Assembly (NCBI GenBank): GCA_013180625.2
Contig: SNVD02015981.1
Span: forward strand, 1,177,684 to 1,241,683
Direction of reading: 5' to 3'
Source: Boswellia sacra
Lineage: Eukaryota > Streptophyta > Magnoliopsida > Sapindales > Burseraceae
Length of the DNA stretch: 64,000 bases
Made by a program: the position numbers and the translations under genes. The notes beneath the pieces were generated by a model, which worked only from the letters and a program-made list of their open reading frames with translations, ran no database searches and was not told the origin of the DNA. Below, piece by piece: positions 12,016-23,040 of the stretch (position 1 is the stretch's first letter; each line of letters begins with the position of its first letter).

Positions 12016-12456
12016 TACTATGAATACGATTTTTCTTACTTAGCAAGTTATCTATTACTTATATGACAAGTAATGAACAGTTACTGTACAGTAACTTGAA
12101 GATTGATGTTAAATGATACTGTAGTAATTCTAAATAGTTTACTTACTGAGTTATACTCATTAAATTTATTGTATATCTCAGGTGATCGCTAGTTACAGAG
12201 TTGATGGAGGATTTTTAGATAGGAATGATAGAATTCCCTTGACAACCATGTGTTGTTGTAGTATTATTTGTTTTGTGACTGCTTCTTGATAAAGCATTCT
12301 TTATTATTGTATATATGATGATAAACCGTGGTCGTGACTTGGAACTTTGTTCTCATAGCAATGCAAATTAATTTTTGACAAATTATTGTGATTTTTAGCA
12401 AAGTAACTGTTTGATGTCTCACTCTAAATGTATAGAATTTGAGGTGTAATAACAGT

Positions 12457-13140
12457 CGTGCAACACCATTGTATTAATGCTTAAATGCAGTTGTATAAAC
12501 GATATTTACACCCAACAATTACTCATTGAGTTTATTTTTACATGAAGATCACTGTTACGCACTGAATACATCAATTGAAATCCAATCTTACACTTTCATC
12601 AAAGCGCACTTTCTTTTCCTCAACCAATAATCAAATCCCTGAAATCCAAGTCTCCAATATACTACAAAAACCATCGAAAATCCAACTGCAATCCAACTCT
12701 CAATCTACCACCAAGCCTTAGAAACTCCACATCAAACATTTCTCATCAAAACCTACTCTTAATCTCTTTGATTTATTTTACTAGATAAATGACCAAAACC
12801 TATAAAAATCAACTTCAAATCTACATCTCATTCAAGTCAAGAAAAGAAACGAAAAATGGAGCCAACAACAAAGCAAAAACCCCTAATGACTAAAAACCTA
12901 ACACTTCACTGCGGTGGAATAACTGCCATTGCATGACCCCTATGGCACAGCCGCCCATCGCACAACCACCTCATGCACAACCACTTACCCCCTCACCCCT
13001 ATGTTGAAGATTCTTTCTATGCCCATCTAATTATGATGCAATAAGCTTGTACCGACCTGATTACAATGATTACTATCCACTCTTAGCTTTACAATTCTCA
13101 TTATGGGTAAGTTTGAAAATGGATTCAAATTTGAACTAGG
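12457..13140. other. Intergenic sequence, nothing recognised
   Basis: C-rich and AT-rich low-complexity DNA without supported genes; it would be the interior of the 9457-13692 inverted-repeat unit. Confidence 0.45.
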
Positions 13141-13336
13141 TATATAAGAAGAATAATATTACATTTATAACCTATTTACAATCATCTCCTCTTGGCAAGA
13201 TCCTATTAGAGATATAATTACTATATCATCCATTATAACTTCTTTATTCATTTTTGTTTTTTAATCCTCTAGTAAAATTTTGCCAACTCGGTCGTAAGAG
13301 AATTTGGTTGTAATATAACATTGCTCTTATAATAAT
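13141..13336. mobile_element. Candidate MITE
   Basis: The left end tataagaagaataatatta and the reverse complement of the right end (tataagagcaatgttata) resemble one another. The interior is non-coding and about 195 bp long. It shares its terminal flavour with the better-supported MITE at 37084-37223. I did not establish a target duplication. Confidence 0.35.
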
Positions 13337-13692
13337 GGATGATCCTTGTGTTTATGACCAAAAGATGAAAGCGACAAAGGAAAGAAGATATCAATTGAAA
13401 ATGAGAAAATAGAGTCTGAAAAACCAATTGATAATTAACAATATGGGCAGAAACAGAAGTGGAAAGTGAGAAGGAGCAAAGGGAAAAGAGAGTGGGGAGG
13501 AAAGAGACGGTGGAGAGGGAGAGGGGGGATTAAAAATTTTGAAAGAATTTTATGAAGGGTAGAAAAGTTATTTCATGAGGAGACATCCATTTTACCTTCA
13601 GCATTTTGACGTTAGGGTTATTCAATCACAAAGGTGGAGGACATTTATGTAATTACGCCTTACCTCATGGTCATCCGTAAAATTTTTACAAA

Positions 13693-14813
13693 GAAAGCCC
13701 TTATTGTTGTGGGTCTAAGAGGAAAGAGAAGATATGAAGAGAGAGATTGAGAAGGAAAGTTTGTCCGCAATGGTTAATTACTTTCCAATAAAGCCTTCGC
13801 TTTTGAGGGTAAATGTCACAATTTAATATCGTTCAATAAAATTTCTATAATTTCCATTAATATATCTCTTAATGAAACCATTACGAATAATTTGATAAAA
13901 ATAATTTGAAGAAATACTCTTTTCGATTATTAAAGTTAATATTTTTAATAATACTTCATTGAATTTTAAACTTTATAATCTAATTCTACTTTCAGATTTC
14001 ATTTCTTATATTTATTCCTTTTCCTTACATAATATTTTCACTTTTTTAAAGAGATAAACTAACGTTTAATGCTTTCCTGCAATTACACTGGATGAAAGAT
14101 GAGTTATCCATGCAACATAATTAAGTTTTATGTATATATATTAGTAATATATGTAACACATAATAACTTAATACTAAAAAACTGATATAAACCTAATGTG
14201 GATCATTATTCATTAATGAATTATAATTAGTAAATGCATGCATGTGACATCACACTGTGCGTCATGATTTATATAATCTCGAGTTTTGTATGTGATAAAA
14301 TATTAAATGTCATGATGTAGAAGGTGGCAGACAATATTTCCGGCTACAAACGTTTTAAAAATAATTTAGTCTTTTTCTTTTGAACTGTGTTAAATCCAAA
14401 AGAAAAAAAAAATAAATGATATTGTAACTGGTCTTTGCCTTGCCTGTATCATGCGTCACGCTAAAAACAAATATATTAAAACTTTCAATTGTGTCAATGT
14501 GATACTACATATACAATCTAATTTATACAGTTTGATAAGCCACAAATTTACTTGATAGATAAAAATAAAAGATATATTAAATAATTTTTAATAAATAAAA
14601 TGAGATCCATTTATCCAATGACTAAATTTCAAATCAAGTGTTATGGATTGGGTCATTGACAAATTGAATGTATAAATACAATTATTGATTGTGTAAAGTG
14701 ATTGATTCTCATAACTTCTCTGAATTTAATTGGATTAACTTATTTCATTTTTTTTTCTAATTGGATTCTTAATTATATAACTCGCTTTTTAAAGGGAGAT
14801 AGGAGGCTTTAGA
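13693..14813. other. Intergenic sequence, nothing recognised
   Basis: AT-rich DNA ending in gctttaga (14806-14813), the target duplication of the next element. No supported gene. Confidence 0.5.
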
Positions 14814-15546
14814 TAGGGATGGCAATGGATAGTATTCATACCCTACTTTTATTAAAAAATTGATACCCATATTCTTCAAGGGTCTTAAATTTCATACTCA
14901 TATCTTACCTATATCCATTAATGAAAAACCATACCCTACCCATTTATAAAAAGGTACCAATAAGGTCTGATCGAAAAATAATATTAATAATTTAATTGTA
15001 TTGAATAAAGTTTAAACATGACTCAAAACACTAACTAACCAAAAAAAAAAAAAATACTTAATTAACAATGGCCTTCATGATCTTCTTCTTGCAATTTATC
15101 CCAAAACCAATTAACCAAAAAATAAAAAGTAAAATGACCATAAAAAAAGGTAATGCTAAAATCCTTCAAGATCTTCTTTTTGTAATCATCAATTATGATT
15201 TTGACCCTAACTCGATAACTCCAATAACATCAAATGATGAATCAACAATTAAATTTAGTATTAAATATATTTTAAGTTATGTTAGATCGATATAGTTTTA
15301 TGCTCTAGGTATTAAACTTTTTTATATTTTATCTAATGAATATTAATAATTTATTTAATAGGGTATTTAAAGGGTATGAAGGGTATGGGTAGGGTTTAGA
15401 CTCATATCCTTATCCTACCATACCCTTTAGGGTCTAATTTTTTATACCCTTACCCTACCCAAATCTATAAAAACGATATCTATACCCTTCCCATTAGGGT
15501 ATGGGTACGCGGATACGTGAGTACGTGGGTAAAATTGCCATTCCTA
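14814..15546. mobile_element. Non-autonomous hAT-like transposon
   Basis: The left end tagggatggcaat and the reverse complement of the right end taggaatggcaat are inverted repeats. The flanks gctttaga (14806-14813) and gctttcaa (15547-15554) match at 6 of 8 positions, as expected of an old hAT target duplication. Subterminal regions are rich in ataccctac/gggtatggg motifs in opposite orientation. The 75-codon frame at 15068-15295 inside it has no similarity that I recognise and is probably chance. Confidence 0.7.
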
Positions 15547-15916
15547 GCTTTCAAACTGCCTAATTGATAAGCTGTCTCCATGTGGAAGTAAATTTCCTGC
15601 AGCCCATTAAAACTAAAGGTTACCTTGCTGTAGAGGTAATTTAAACTCATATTTAGAGAGTTAAATTTTGTATTTTGTCATGAACTTTCTACAATAAGTC
15701 CAGCACCCACCGGAGACACCTAAGAGATTTCTCATCCGTGATTTTCAAAGGAATCCTTATTAGCGTCCTCTTCAAAAGCATGCGCGAGGAAAAAAAAAAA
15801 AATTAAGCTGAAGATTGGTTGTCTTTAGTTTCTTATTTGCCTTTCTTTTTCCTTCAATCAATTTGAAATCTACCCACTCAAATAGATTGAGCAGCTACAG
15901 CCTCTCTCTGGATGTT

Positions 15917-16213
15917 ATGAGAAAAGCATGCACATTACTAATCTATGTAGCAATGTCTATTGCATGTGCAACGTTTACTGGTGTTCTCGGCTGGGTAACT
16001 GTGAAGGAGATAATACATCCGGACTCAAATTGTTTTGTTCACGTAATATCATTATGTATTGATGGCTTCTTTGTCACCTTCGGTATAACTAGTTTTCTTT
16101 ATTATTCCCTTTTGGCTTTCTGCAATGGCTTTGCTGAAACATTCATTTACAGCAACACTGAATCTCCATCACAGATGAAAATGACGAGCAACAAAATTCT
16201 GCCATCAGCCTAG
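15917..16213 (+). CDS. Small predicted two-helix membrane protein, unknown function
   Basis: An ATG at 15917 opens a 98-codon frame ending in TAG. Two hydrophobic stretches (about residues 6-27 and 40-70) flank a short charged loop with VKEIIHPDSN, and a hydrophilic Ser/Lys-rich tail follows. A frame at 53684-53397 (minus strand) has the same layout and shares W-V-EI-H-S-H-V spacing in the loop, so the two look like paralogues. I do not recognise the family. The open frame extends further upstream from a TTG, but the paralogue supports the ATG used here. It sits 0.5 kb upstream of a CCD4 pseudogene on the same strand. Whether it is expressed is unknown. Confidence 0.45.
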   Translation: MRKACTLLIYVAMSIACATFTGVLGWVTVKEIIHPDSNCFVHVISLCIDGFFVTFGITSFLYYSLLAFCNGFAETFIYSNTESPSQMKMTSNKILPSA

Positions 16214-16680
16214 CTCGCCATTGAGTAAAGCCAAAGTCCATCAATAAATGTTGTGTGCATGGTAAGATTTTATTGAACCAATGATGTGATATTCTGTTGC
16301 TCCGGAACAAATTTAAGTTATAAAATCAATTGTTATATCTTATTTTTTTCTTCTTATCTTAAGATGTGAAATTATCATTAGTTACGAACTTATTAGTTTT
16401 GTCACCTTTTCCTAGAAACTGATTATGTGTTCAATTGATCTACTTCTATTCAAAGTTAGATAGTTGGTGCACAATTTGATTTCATTGATTTTATTTTAAT
16501 TTCTAGTTGTTTAAATTATTGATACCACATGAAACACGTTTAAATTCTTCCCTAAAGTATTTATAAAGAAAAGAGAAAAAGTTAACAAGAGCATGATTAC
16601 AGGAAGCACTGGCCGATCAATATCCATGTTATAGATGGCTTAATTGCCACTTTATATCAAAGCATTCATTTTAGAGAGAA
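16214..16680. other. Spacer between the membrane-protein ORF and the CCD4 pseudogene
   Basis: AT-rich, no supported gene. It includes the likely 3' UTR of the upstream ORF, with a possible polyadenylation context tcaataaatg near 16240. Confidence 0.4.
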
Positions 16681-16689
16681 CTTGGACTT

Positions 16690-18640
16690 CAAATAAATGC
16701 GGGTCTTATTGTCCCAAGCTACCGTATCTATGGATCACAGCTACAACCATCCACAAAATTTGCAATCACGGTATCAATAGTACCAAACACAAAGCTGTAC
16801 TCTTGCCTCACAACAGACCAAGAGAATGTTTCCCAGTAATTAACTCCACCAAGCTGGAGAAGATAAACGGCAAAACCCGGAAATCACCATTATCTTTTGA
16901 GAATAATATTGCATTGAATTTTGCCAATATCATTGACCGTCCTTTTCATCCACCTGTTGATCCAAAGCTACCGTATCCAAAGCCGGATTACTTCGCTTTG
17001 GTCAATGATTTAGGCGTTTCACAGTGCCAGTTGATTGATGGTGAGCTCCCAATTTCTCTCAACGGCGTTTATATCCGATCAACTCGCAACATATGCTTCG
17101 TGGTCCTCTCCACTTATGTGGAGGCGACGGCATGCTTCACTCTGTGCAATTATCTAAAGGTCGAGCATTTTACTCTTGCCGCCATTTAAAGACTTACAAA
17201 TACGTGCTCGAGCGCGAAGCCGGCCCTCCTATCTTTCCCAATATGTTATCCGGCTTTTATGGGGTAGCTGGTATTTTTTGTTTTATAATCCCTTTTGTGA
17301 GAGTATTGATTGGTCATATAAATCTGATGAAAGGTTTCGGTTTGGCAAATACTAATCTCGCTTTCTTTTCACAAAATCTTCTTGCTCTTGGTGAGTCTGA
17401 TCTACCCTATATTATTATTGACTTGACACAAGAGGGTGATATTGGGACTTAGGGAAGATGGGATTTTGATAAAAATGTTATTCGCAAACATGACTGCACG
17501 TGCCAAGATTGACATGGCTACAAACGAGGCATTTGCTTTTAGGTTCAGCCTTGTGTCCCTTATCTTACCTTCGTCTGGCTCGATGAAAATGGCGTCAAGC
17601 AAAAAGAAGTGCCAATAAAATCCATTCACCAATGACCAATCCACGTTCATTCGTGATTTTCCTATAACCAAGCGTTTTGCTATTTTACCAGAAACACAGT
17701 TAGTAATTTCACCAGCAAATGTGATGCTCGGAAAGGGAATGCCTGTGGTTTGTGATCCAGCCCAAGTGACAAAAATGGGGATCATATCGCGTTATGCCAC
17801 AAGCGATGTAGAGATGAAGTGGTTCAATATTGCAGGATTCATTGCGGTGCATGTAATCAATGCTTGGGAAAATGGAACTGATGAATTAGTTGTTGTTGCA
17901 TCAAATGCCACATCGATATATAGAAAATATCTTCAGCAGTATAGATAAGGTCCATTTCTCATTGCCAAAAAATAAGAATCAACTTGAAAGCCGGAGATGT
18001 TTCAAGAACCACTTTATCCACTAGAAATTTAGAGTTGGGATCCATTAATGGTCTCTATAGGGGGAAAAGAAATCGTTGTGCATATTTAGGGGTAGGAAAA
18101 GATGTACCGAAAATGGCAGGTGTGGTGAAGATTTATCTTGAAACTGAATCTGAGGTTCCAAGAAGGTTTTATGGGCCAGGTTGCTTTGGAGGAGAATCAT
18201 TATTTGTACCAAGAGATGTTACAAAATCGTTGGAGAGTGAAGAGGACGATGGATATGCAGTGACTTGATGGGCGGTGTTAGGCCTTCACAACCCCAAAAC
18301 AGGTGAGAAGGTCCAATACCATACAACATTGGAATCAAAGCAATGGTTAACCAACAAATCTAAGCCCAATCCAGGATAAACTAGGTCGATGGTTATTTGG
18401 CTCAAGGCCTAGTGTGTGAAGGGGAAGATTGTTGAAAGGATCACACATGGGTTGTAGAAAGGGCTGGTGGTTAATATATAAGTGTGAGGAAAATTCTCAC
18501 CCCTTGAGCTAGCTTTGATGAGTATCTAGGGATGTACAAATTCCTTGTGATGGATGCCAAATCAACAAATCTAGATACCTTGGCAGCAAATCTCTCAAAT
18601 CAAAGGATTCGCTATGACGTTTTCACACATACAAGAGCTC
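16690..18640 (+). pseudogene. CCD4: Carotenoid cleavage dioxygenase 4 (CCD4) pseudogene
   Basis: Pieces of a plastid CCD4-type enzyme follow one another in the correct order across frames. They are SLNGVYIRS (about 17060), GGDGMLHSVQLSKG and KTYKYVLEREAG (17115-17230), GLANTNLAFFSQNLLALGES (17335-17400), NEAFAFRFS (17523), MKWFNIAGF/HVINAWENG (17815-17880), KMAGVVKIYLE and EEDDGYAVT (18100-18266), and KFLVMDAKS (18539). At least two frameshifts and several stops break it, and a 244-bp insertion splits the end. Of the four iron-binding histidines known in this family, only the one in HVINAW is evident. The first (MTAH.. is MTAR here), the second (R before DFPITKR) and the last (FHGLF) are gone. 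No intact start is visible. A dead gene copy. Confidence 0.9.
18271..18514. mobile_element. Unclassified 244-bp insertion in the CCD4 pseudogene
   Basis: The hexamer ttgatg occurs just before (18265-18270) and at the end (18515-18520) of this stretch. The CCD4 reading resumes after it with DEYLGMYKFLVMDAKS, so the segment is an insertion with a 5-6 bp target duplication. Its ends are not obvious inverted repeats. It contains ttgttgaaaggatc and ctcaccccttgagct, reminiscent of short LTR-type (TRIM) sequences, but I cannot classify it. Confidence 0.55.
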
Positions 18641-18985
18641 TGTGACCTTCTAAAAGTATTCAACTCCTTATTTATTATATTGAAGAGGCTGGATGTAGTT
18701 CAAATAATAATAATTTTAAAAATTTAGTTTCAAAAGAAATGATAATGTTAAGAGTTAATTCTTGTTTCTGATATGTCATATTTTTCATGAAAAATGCTAC
18801 ATCCCAAAATGTTATTCCTAATCGAACATCTGAAATGATATGATATTTATTGATATAATTTCATTGATGAGATTGATAGAATCTACATAATTTGGAATTT
18901 GGGATTCCATTTAAGAAGAGTAGCATTGTTGTTCTTTACTGTCTAAAATGTATTTTGATATTTTCAAATAATTAATATAAGGAAA

Positions 18986-19102
18986 AATTTGGTCTCACCT
19001 TCTTTAAGTATTTAGCACTGAAAACTTTTGTTTAATGAAAAATAAAAGAAGGGAAACAAATTATATTAAAAATAAAAGTCTATAATTTTGATAATTTTGA
19101 AA
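18986..19102 (+). repeat. 117-bp direct duplication, left copy
   Basis: Nearly identical to 20182-20298 (aatttggtctcaccttctt... to ...gataattttgaaa). The two copies flank a truncated MULE. Block B has only a single equivalent (about 58175-58255), so the doubling is specific to block A. Confidence 0.85.
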
Positions 19103-20181
19103 GGGCTAATCACACAGACCCCTCCTAGTTTTTGGCTTAATTTCGTGTATATTCACTGTTTATCATTATGTATTACTGCCTCCCCTTGACATTAAGAAAA
19201 TTCATCATAAGCACCCTTTTTGTTAGTTTTACCATTAGATGACATCACTTTTCCATCCAATTTTACTACAATTACCAAAGTACCCTAAATTTAAGCTTAC
19301 AATGAGTAAAAATATTTGACTAGACTCAAACCCTTACCCTTGCTATAGAAGCACCCTTCTACATTACCACCATGCCAACTATCAACTTCAAGATATTATT
19401 TACAAAACATTTTTATTTATACATAATGTCATATTAAAATAAAGAGGCACTCCAAAGCCATCCACGGTCCACTTTCTCTTTTCTTTCCCATACCTTTCTC
19501 TCCATATAAAAGCCACTACCCAGAACGCCAACTCATTTCAAAAAAAAGAAAAACAAAAAAAAAAAATCAAACTAAATAGAAAAAAATCAAACATTACTAA
19601 AAATACATGAAACATCACGGAAAAATCATTAATCCAAAATAAAGATGGTTTAGAATAAAGATGTGTAATTAAAAGAAATAGAAGAAGAAAAGAATAAGGA
19701 CTGGACCAGATGAAATGGAGACCGAATTATTCTATACTAGAAACAAATAAAAAAGATATCATTTAAAAAAGAATAATATATTATAAAAGAAAAAAAGTAA
19801 ATATTTTAGACAAAATAAAATAGACAGAAAAAATATAGTGCAATAATGGGGGCTGCAGGAGGAGAGGAGGGCAAAAGCATCTTGCTTGGGTTGTAATGAT
19901 TTAGATTTAGTTTAAATATGTTTAAATAAATTTTTTGTTCATTCACTCTCCAATATTATCTTTGGCTTGTTGGTAGAGTGTGGAGTGTTTTGAAGTCATG
20001 GTCTTGAGTTCAAATCCTAGCTCTTACATATTTTAGTTTAGTTTACTTCATATTGTGTTCAATGATCGTTATACCCTTAATATTTAACTTATTTACAAGT
20101 ATTTAACGTTAAAATTAATACAATGGATGTCTATGATGAATTTCCTTAATATCAAGGGGTAATGTGTAATATTTTTTATAT
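19103..20181. mobile_element. Truncated non-autonomous MULE
   Basis: The left end gggctaatcacacagacccc matches the TIR of the element at 2427-8935, and the homology continues through ttcatcata. At the right end only the inner part of the inverted TIR remains: the reverse complement near 20130-20165 reads attaccccttgatattaagg, matching attactgcctccccttgacattaag near the left. The outermost 60 or so bases of the right TIR are missing. The interior is AT-rich without coding capacity and contains a tRNA-like stretch. Confidence 0.65.
19962..20022 (+). repeat. tRNA-like head (possible SINE relic)
   Basis: It contains an A-box-like tggcttgttggtagagtg (19963) and, 30 bases on, a B-box-like gagttcaaatcc (20007). 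This is the spacing of RNA polymerase III promoters in tRNA-derived SINEs. No intact cloverleaf or poly(A) tail was identified. Confidence 0.4.
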
Positions 20182-20298
20182 AATTTGGTCTCACCTTCTT
20201 TGATATTTAGCATTGAAAACTTTTGTTTAATGAAAAATAAAAGAGGGGAAACAAATTCTATTAAAAATAAGAAGTTTATAAATTTGATAATTTTGAAA
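20182..20298 (+). repeat. 117-bp direct duplication, right copy
   Basis: Partner of 18986-19102; see that entry. Confidence 0.85.
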
Positions 20299-20611
20299 AC
20301 GTACTCTTAAACAATAGAAAAAAATAATAAATCTAAGGTAGGTGTAGGGCAATTATCTCTCATGCATCGTCCTTTCTAACTCTACCCCCATGAAGAATTC
20401 TGATTGTGGCAAGAAGAATACTTCTATTAATTATTTGTAGTCAGCTTAATTTGTAACGTTATTTAATAAGCGAATAAATCGTATATAGAGAAAAGAATAA
20501 TCAGATTAATTTATTGCGAAACTTGGATTATGGAAGTGACAAAATCATATATGATTTGACTAATAATAAAGAAGCTTAACTAGCTTCATTCTTATGATAG
20601 AAGTACGTACG

Positions 20612-20812
20612 AGACAACGAGCTTGAACAAGCTCTAATTTAAGGAAAGTCACATTTCGCATATACAAATAGCAACGGCTGAGTGGCGGCAACTACCAATA
20701 TATAATATATTGTAGAGGTTGAACAACCTTTAATTTAGGGAAAAGACCCATTCTGTGGATACAAATATCGGCGGCTGAGTGGTGGCCGCTACCAACAGTG
20801 CTTAGGATACAT
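20612..20812 (+). repeat. Tandem duplication of about 100 bp
   Basis: The stretch gagcttgaacaagctctaat ... ggctgagtggcggcaactacc recurs as gaggttgaacaacctttaat ... ggctgagtggtggccgctacc. It lies in the part of block A with no counterpart in block B. Confidence 0.7.
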
Positions 20813-20874
20813 ATTGTTAGTGCCTCGATTTCAAAGTGTGAATCAGTGGCCAGTATAATATATTATGCATTGGT

Positions 20875-22738
20875 TGTCATGCATGTGATTTTATAAAACA
20901 AAGCGGGAGGTGGCGAGCTAGTTAATAGAAATCAGCAAGTGGCAAGCTAGTTCAATTGAAAGCAGAAGGTAGCAACCTGCGGGTTTCTTTTCAATTTAAG
21001 TAAGCAGCTTGTGAGCTGCTAGCTAGAGGTGGTGAAAGCCGTTTATAACAGTTTCACCTGGCTGCTCCCTCGTTACTTGAAACTGAGAGCAAAAATTGAA
21101 TGAAAAGGGAGAAACCGAGAGAGAAAAGGAAGGGAAAAGAAAAGAAAGAAAGGAAAAGAAAAGAAAGAAAGGAAAAGAGAAGGAAAGAGAAGAAAAAGGA
21201 AAGGGAAGAAAGAAAAGAAAGGGACAAGGAGGAAAAGGAGGAATTCTACCGGTTAATTAACAGTGTAATTAGTTTAGTGTGATATTTGATGGATTTAGGA
21301 ATTTATTATTTTTATATTTTGGTTGACATTGAGTCTAATATTTATTTTGAATCTATTGCTATTGATAGGGATCGTGTAGGTGATCAGTCAGATAATCCAA
21401 GTGTTAGCCAGAACTGAACACCTGTATTTTGTGAGGATAAATTTTTAATTGTTAAACTACTTGTTTAAAAATGCCATTTGACATGTCATGATATTTTGTT
21501 GGAATTGGACACTTTTAATTCATTATTAAACATGTTTATGTTATATGTGAAGGATTTAAGTTAATGGCATTTTGAATTGTTTTTATAATCTATCAGAATT
21601 GATATAAGTCCAGAATATAAAATTATGATATTGTTAAGTGGAAAATTGATATTTTTTTTAATGCAAAATGTACGTGATTTCAAACCACCTTATAAAGTAC
21701 CCATTTCCCAACAATATAAATATTCACTTTATGCAGGCATATGATAGTATTATTACTACTTGGGCTTTGATGGTATTCCGCTAGGTGTGATTATCCTACT
21801 TGGGCATTGATGATATTCCGCCAAGTGTGATTATCTTACTTAGATGTTGATGATATTGCATCAAGTGTGACCAAAGAATCTAGTGGTACTAGTTTGGTGT
21901 GGTTTTCTAGTATGATAAATGTTATGCTAAATCATAATCACTTGCATTTTTGAGAAGTCATATCAATATTTATATGATTTATTATCTGTATGGCATTGTA
22001 TGATTATGAACGGTGTATGTTTTATAGTAGTGAAGCTTCTATGATCTAAGATTTAGTATTAAAATATTTCTGGGAGATATTTTCATATTCTAAAATTGAT
22101 TAATTTAAATGTTTCAAAATGTTTTATTGTTAAAATTAATATCCACTCACTTAGCTTTAGCTCACTCTTTTCCTATATTTTCCTATTTTTCCTCCGAGGT
22201 TATTGCAGGCTTTCGTGCGACTTAGTGATCGTTTTTGTAAGGTTAGCCATGTGATGAATCCATAGGAAACTTATCATTTTTGCATCCATGCTTATGTGTA
22301 TATATTAGCTAGTCTTCATTTTGTGAGCATGTTGATGGTCTAGTATGTATATAACATGCCGGTGATGTATCATATTATTTTGGTTACAATGTTATGGAGG
22401 GTCTGAGACATGCTAGTGATGATGTATTATATTATATTTTTGTTACTATATTACAGAGAGGTTTGAGACCTATTGATGGGATTGTTTTTTCTGAGTATTT
22501 TGTTTGTGTTGTGAAATTTTTATCAGAAGTGTTTTATGATTAGTTGTAAGGTGTTTAAGTAAAAAAAATAGGGGCAACTCAGTCAGTTGACCGGTTACAT
22601 AATATTTAAATTTTCCTTGATGTTTAGTTATACAATAGATGCACAGTGAGTCAATAAATAGTAAGACTCGCTCCGGTTATTACCTTCTTAGGAGCACCTG
22701 GATCCTAGAAATTAGGGAAGTCGAGATGGGTTGTGTCA
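20875..22738 (+). repeat. 5' LTR of the gypsy element
   Basis: 1864 bp, TG...CA ends. It contains a purine-rich tract (about 21090-21245, aaagaaaggaaaag repeats) also present in the 3' LTR, and short repeats near 21745-21890 around gatgatatt and ccaagtgtg. Confidence 0.92.
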
Positions 22739-22741
22739 GTT

Positions 22742-22753
22742 TGGTATCAGAGC
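22742..22753 (+). promoter_or_regulatory. Primer-binding site, initiator tRNA-Met type
   Basis: The string tggtatcagagc directly follows the 5' LTR. It is the standard plant retrotransposon PBS complementary to the 3' end of initiator tRNA-Met. Confidence 0.9.
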
Positions 22754-23040
22754 AGAGGTTATAGATTTTGTAGACTCATGCATGTCATGCATATATATGG
22801 CTATTGAGAAACATGGTTTCATTTTGTTTGTACAGTATGAGTTAGTTGTCTATCCACCAAACCCTCAAGGTCCACTAGATGTGCCTCCTAAACCTGGTCA
22901 GATGCCGCCAAATGCTCAAGGTCAAACATATGTATCCCTTAATCCTAGTCAAATACCACTTATTATTCCTAATATGTGATAGTTCATGGATAGACTAGAT
23001 CAATTAATGACTACAGTTTTTCAAAATCAGACATAATGAC

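Larger units (their letters stand above)
9684..12451 (+). mobile_element. Probable solo LTR of a Ty3/gypsy-type element
   Basis: It begins tgtaatatcc and ends gaggtgtaata, resembling the TGTAACATCC...GGTGTGACA ends common among plant gypsy LTRs, with only C-to-T and G-to-A changes. The flanking 5-mers acagc (9679-9683) and acagt (12452-12456) match at 4 of 5 positions. A TATA-like ctatataaact lies near 9856, followed by a pyrimidine-rich start region and a donor-like aaggtaaa near 9978, as expected for a U3/R boundary. No second copy or internal coding region is present, hence 'solo'. The length (2.77 kb) is large but within the range of plant LTRs. Confidence 0.5.
9457..13692. repeat. Long-spaced inverted repeat, possible MULE
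   Basis: Positions 9457-9515 and the reverse complement of 13631-13692 are clearly similar: aaaattttaNggatga, a shared aaggc, then atgtcctcNNcctt. This is what the two TIRs of a Mutator-like element would look like, giving a unit of about 4.2 kb. I could not find a convincing 9-bp target duplication directly at the ends. A 17-bp direct repeat (starting aattactttcc) occurs nearby at 9432-9448 and 13776-13792. The interior carries a probable solo LTR. Confidence 0.45.
18745..20510 (+). repeat. Duplicated block A, left part
   Basis: Sequence from about 18745 (attcttgtttctgat) to 20510 is collinear with 58065-58450 of block B. Shared landmarks include ttataattttgataatt, gaattctNattgtNgcaaga and gtcagcttaatttgtaacg. 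Block A additionally carries a MULE fragment with a 117-bp host duplication (18986-20298). No gene is recognised in either block. Confidence 0.75.

Noticed and set aside
15068..15295. 75-codon frame with ATG
   Set aside because: Inside the hAT-like element at 14814-15546, AT-rich, without similarity to transposase or any other family known to me.
17402..17785. 127-codon minus-strand frame
   Set aside because: Antisense shadow of the CCD4 pseudogene.
21100..21282. Lys/Glu-rich 60-codon frame
   Set aside because: Low-complexity purine tract of the gypsy LTR, repeated in the 3' LTR without an equivalent open frame.
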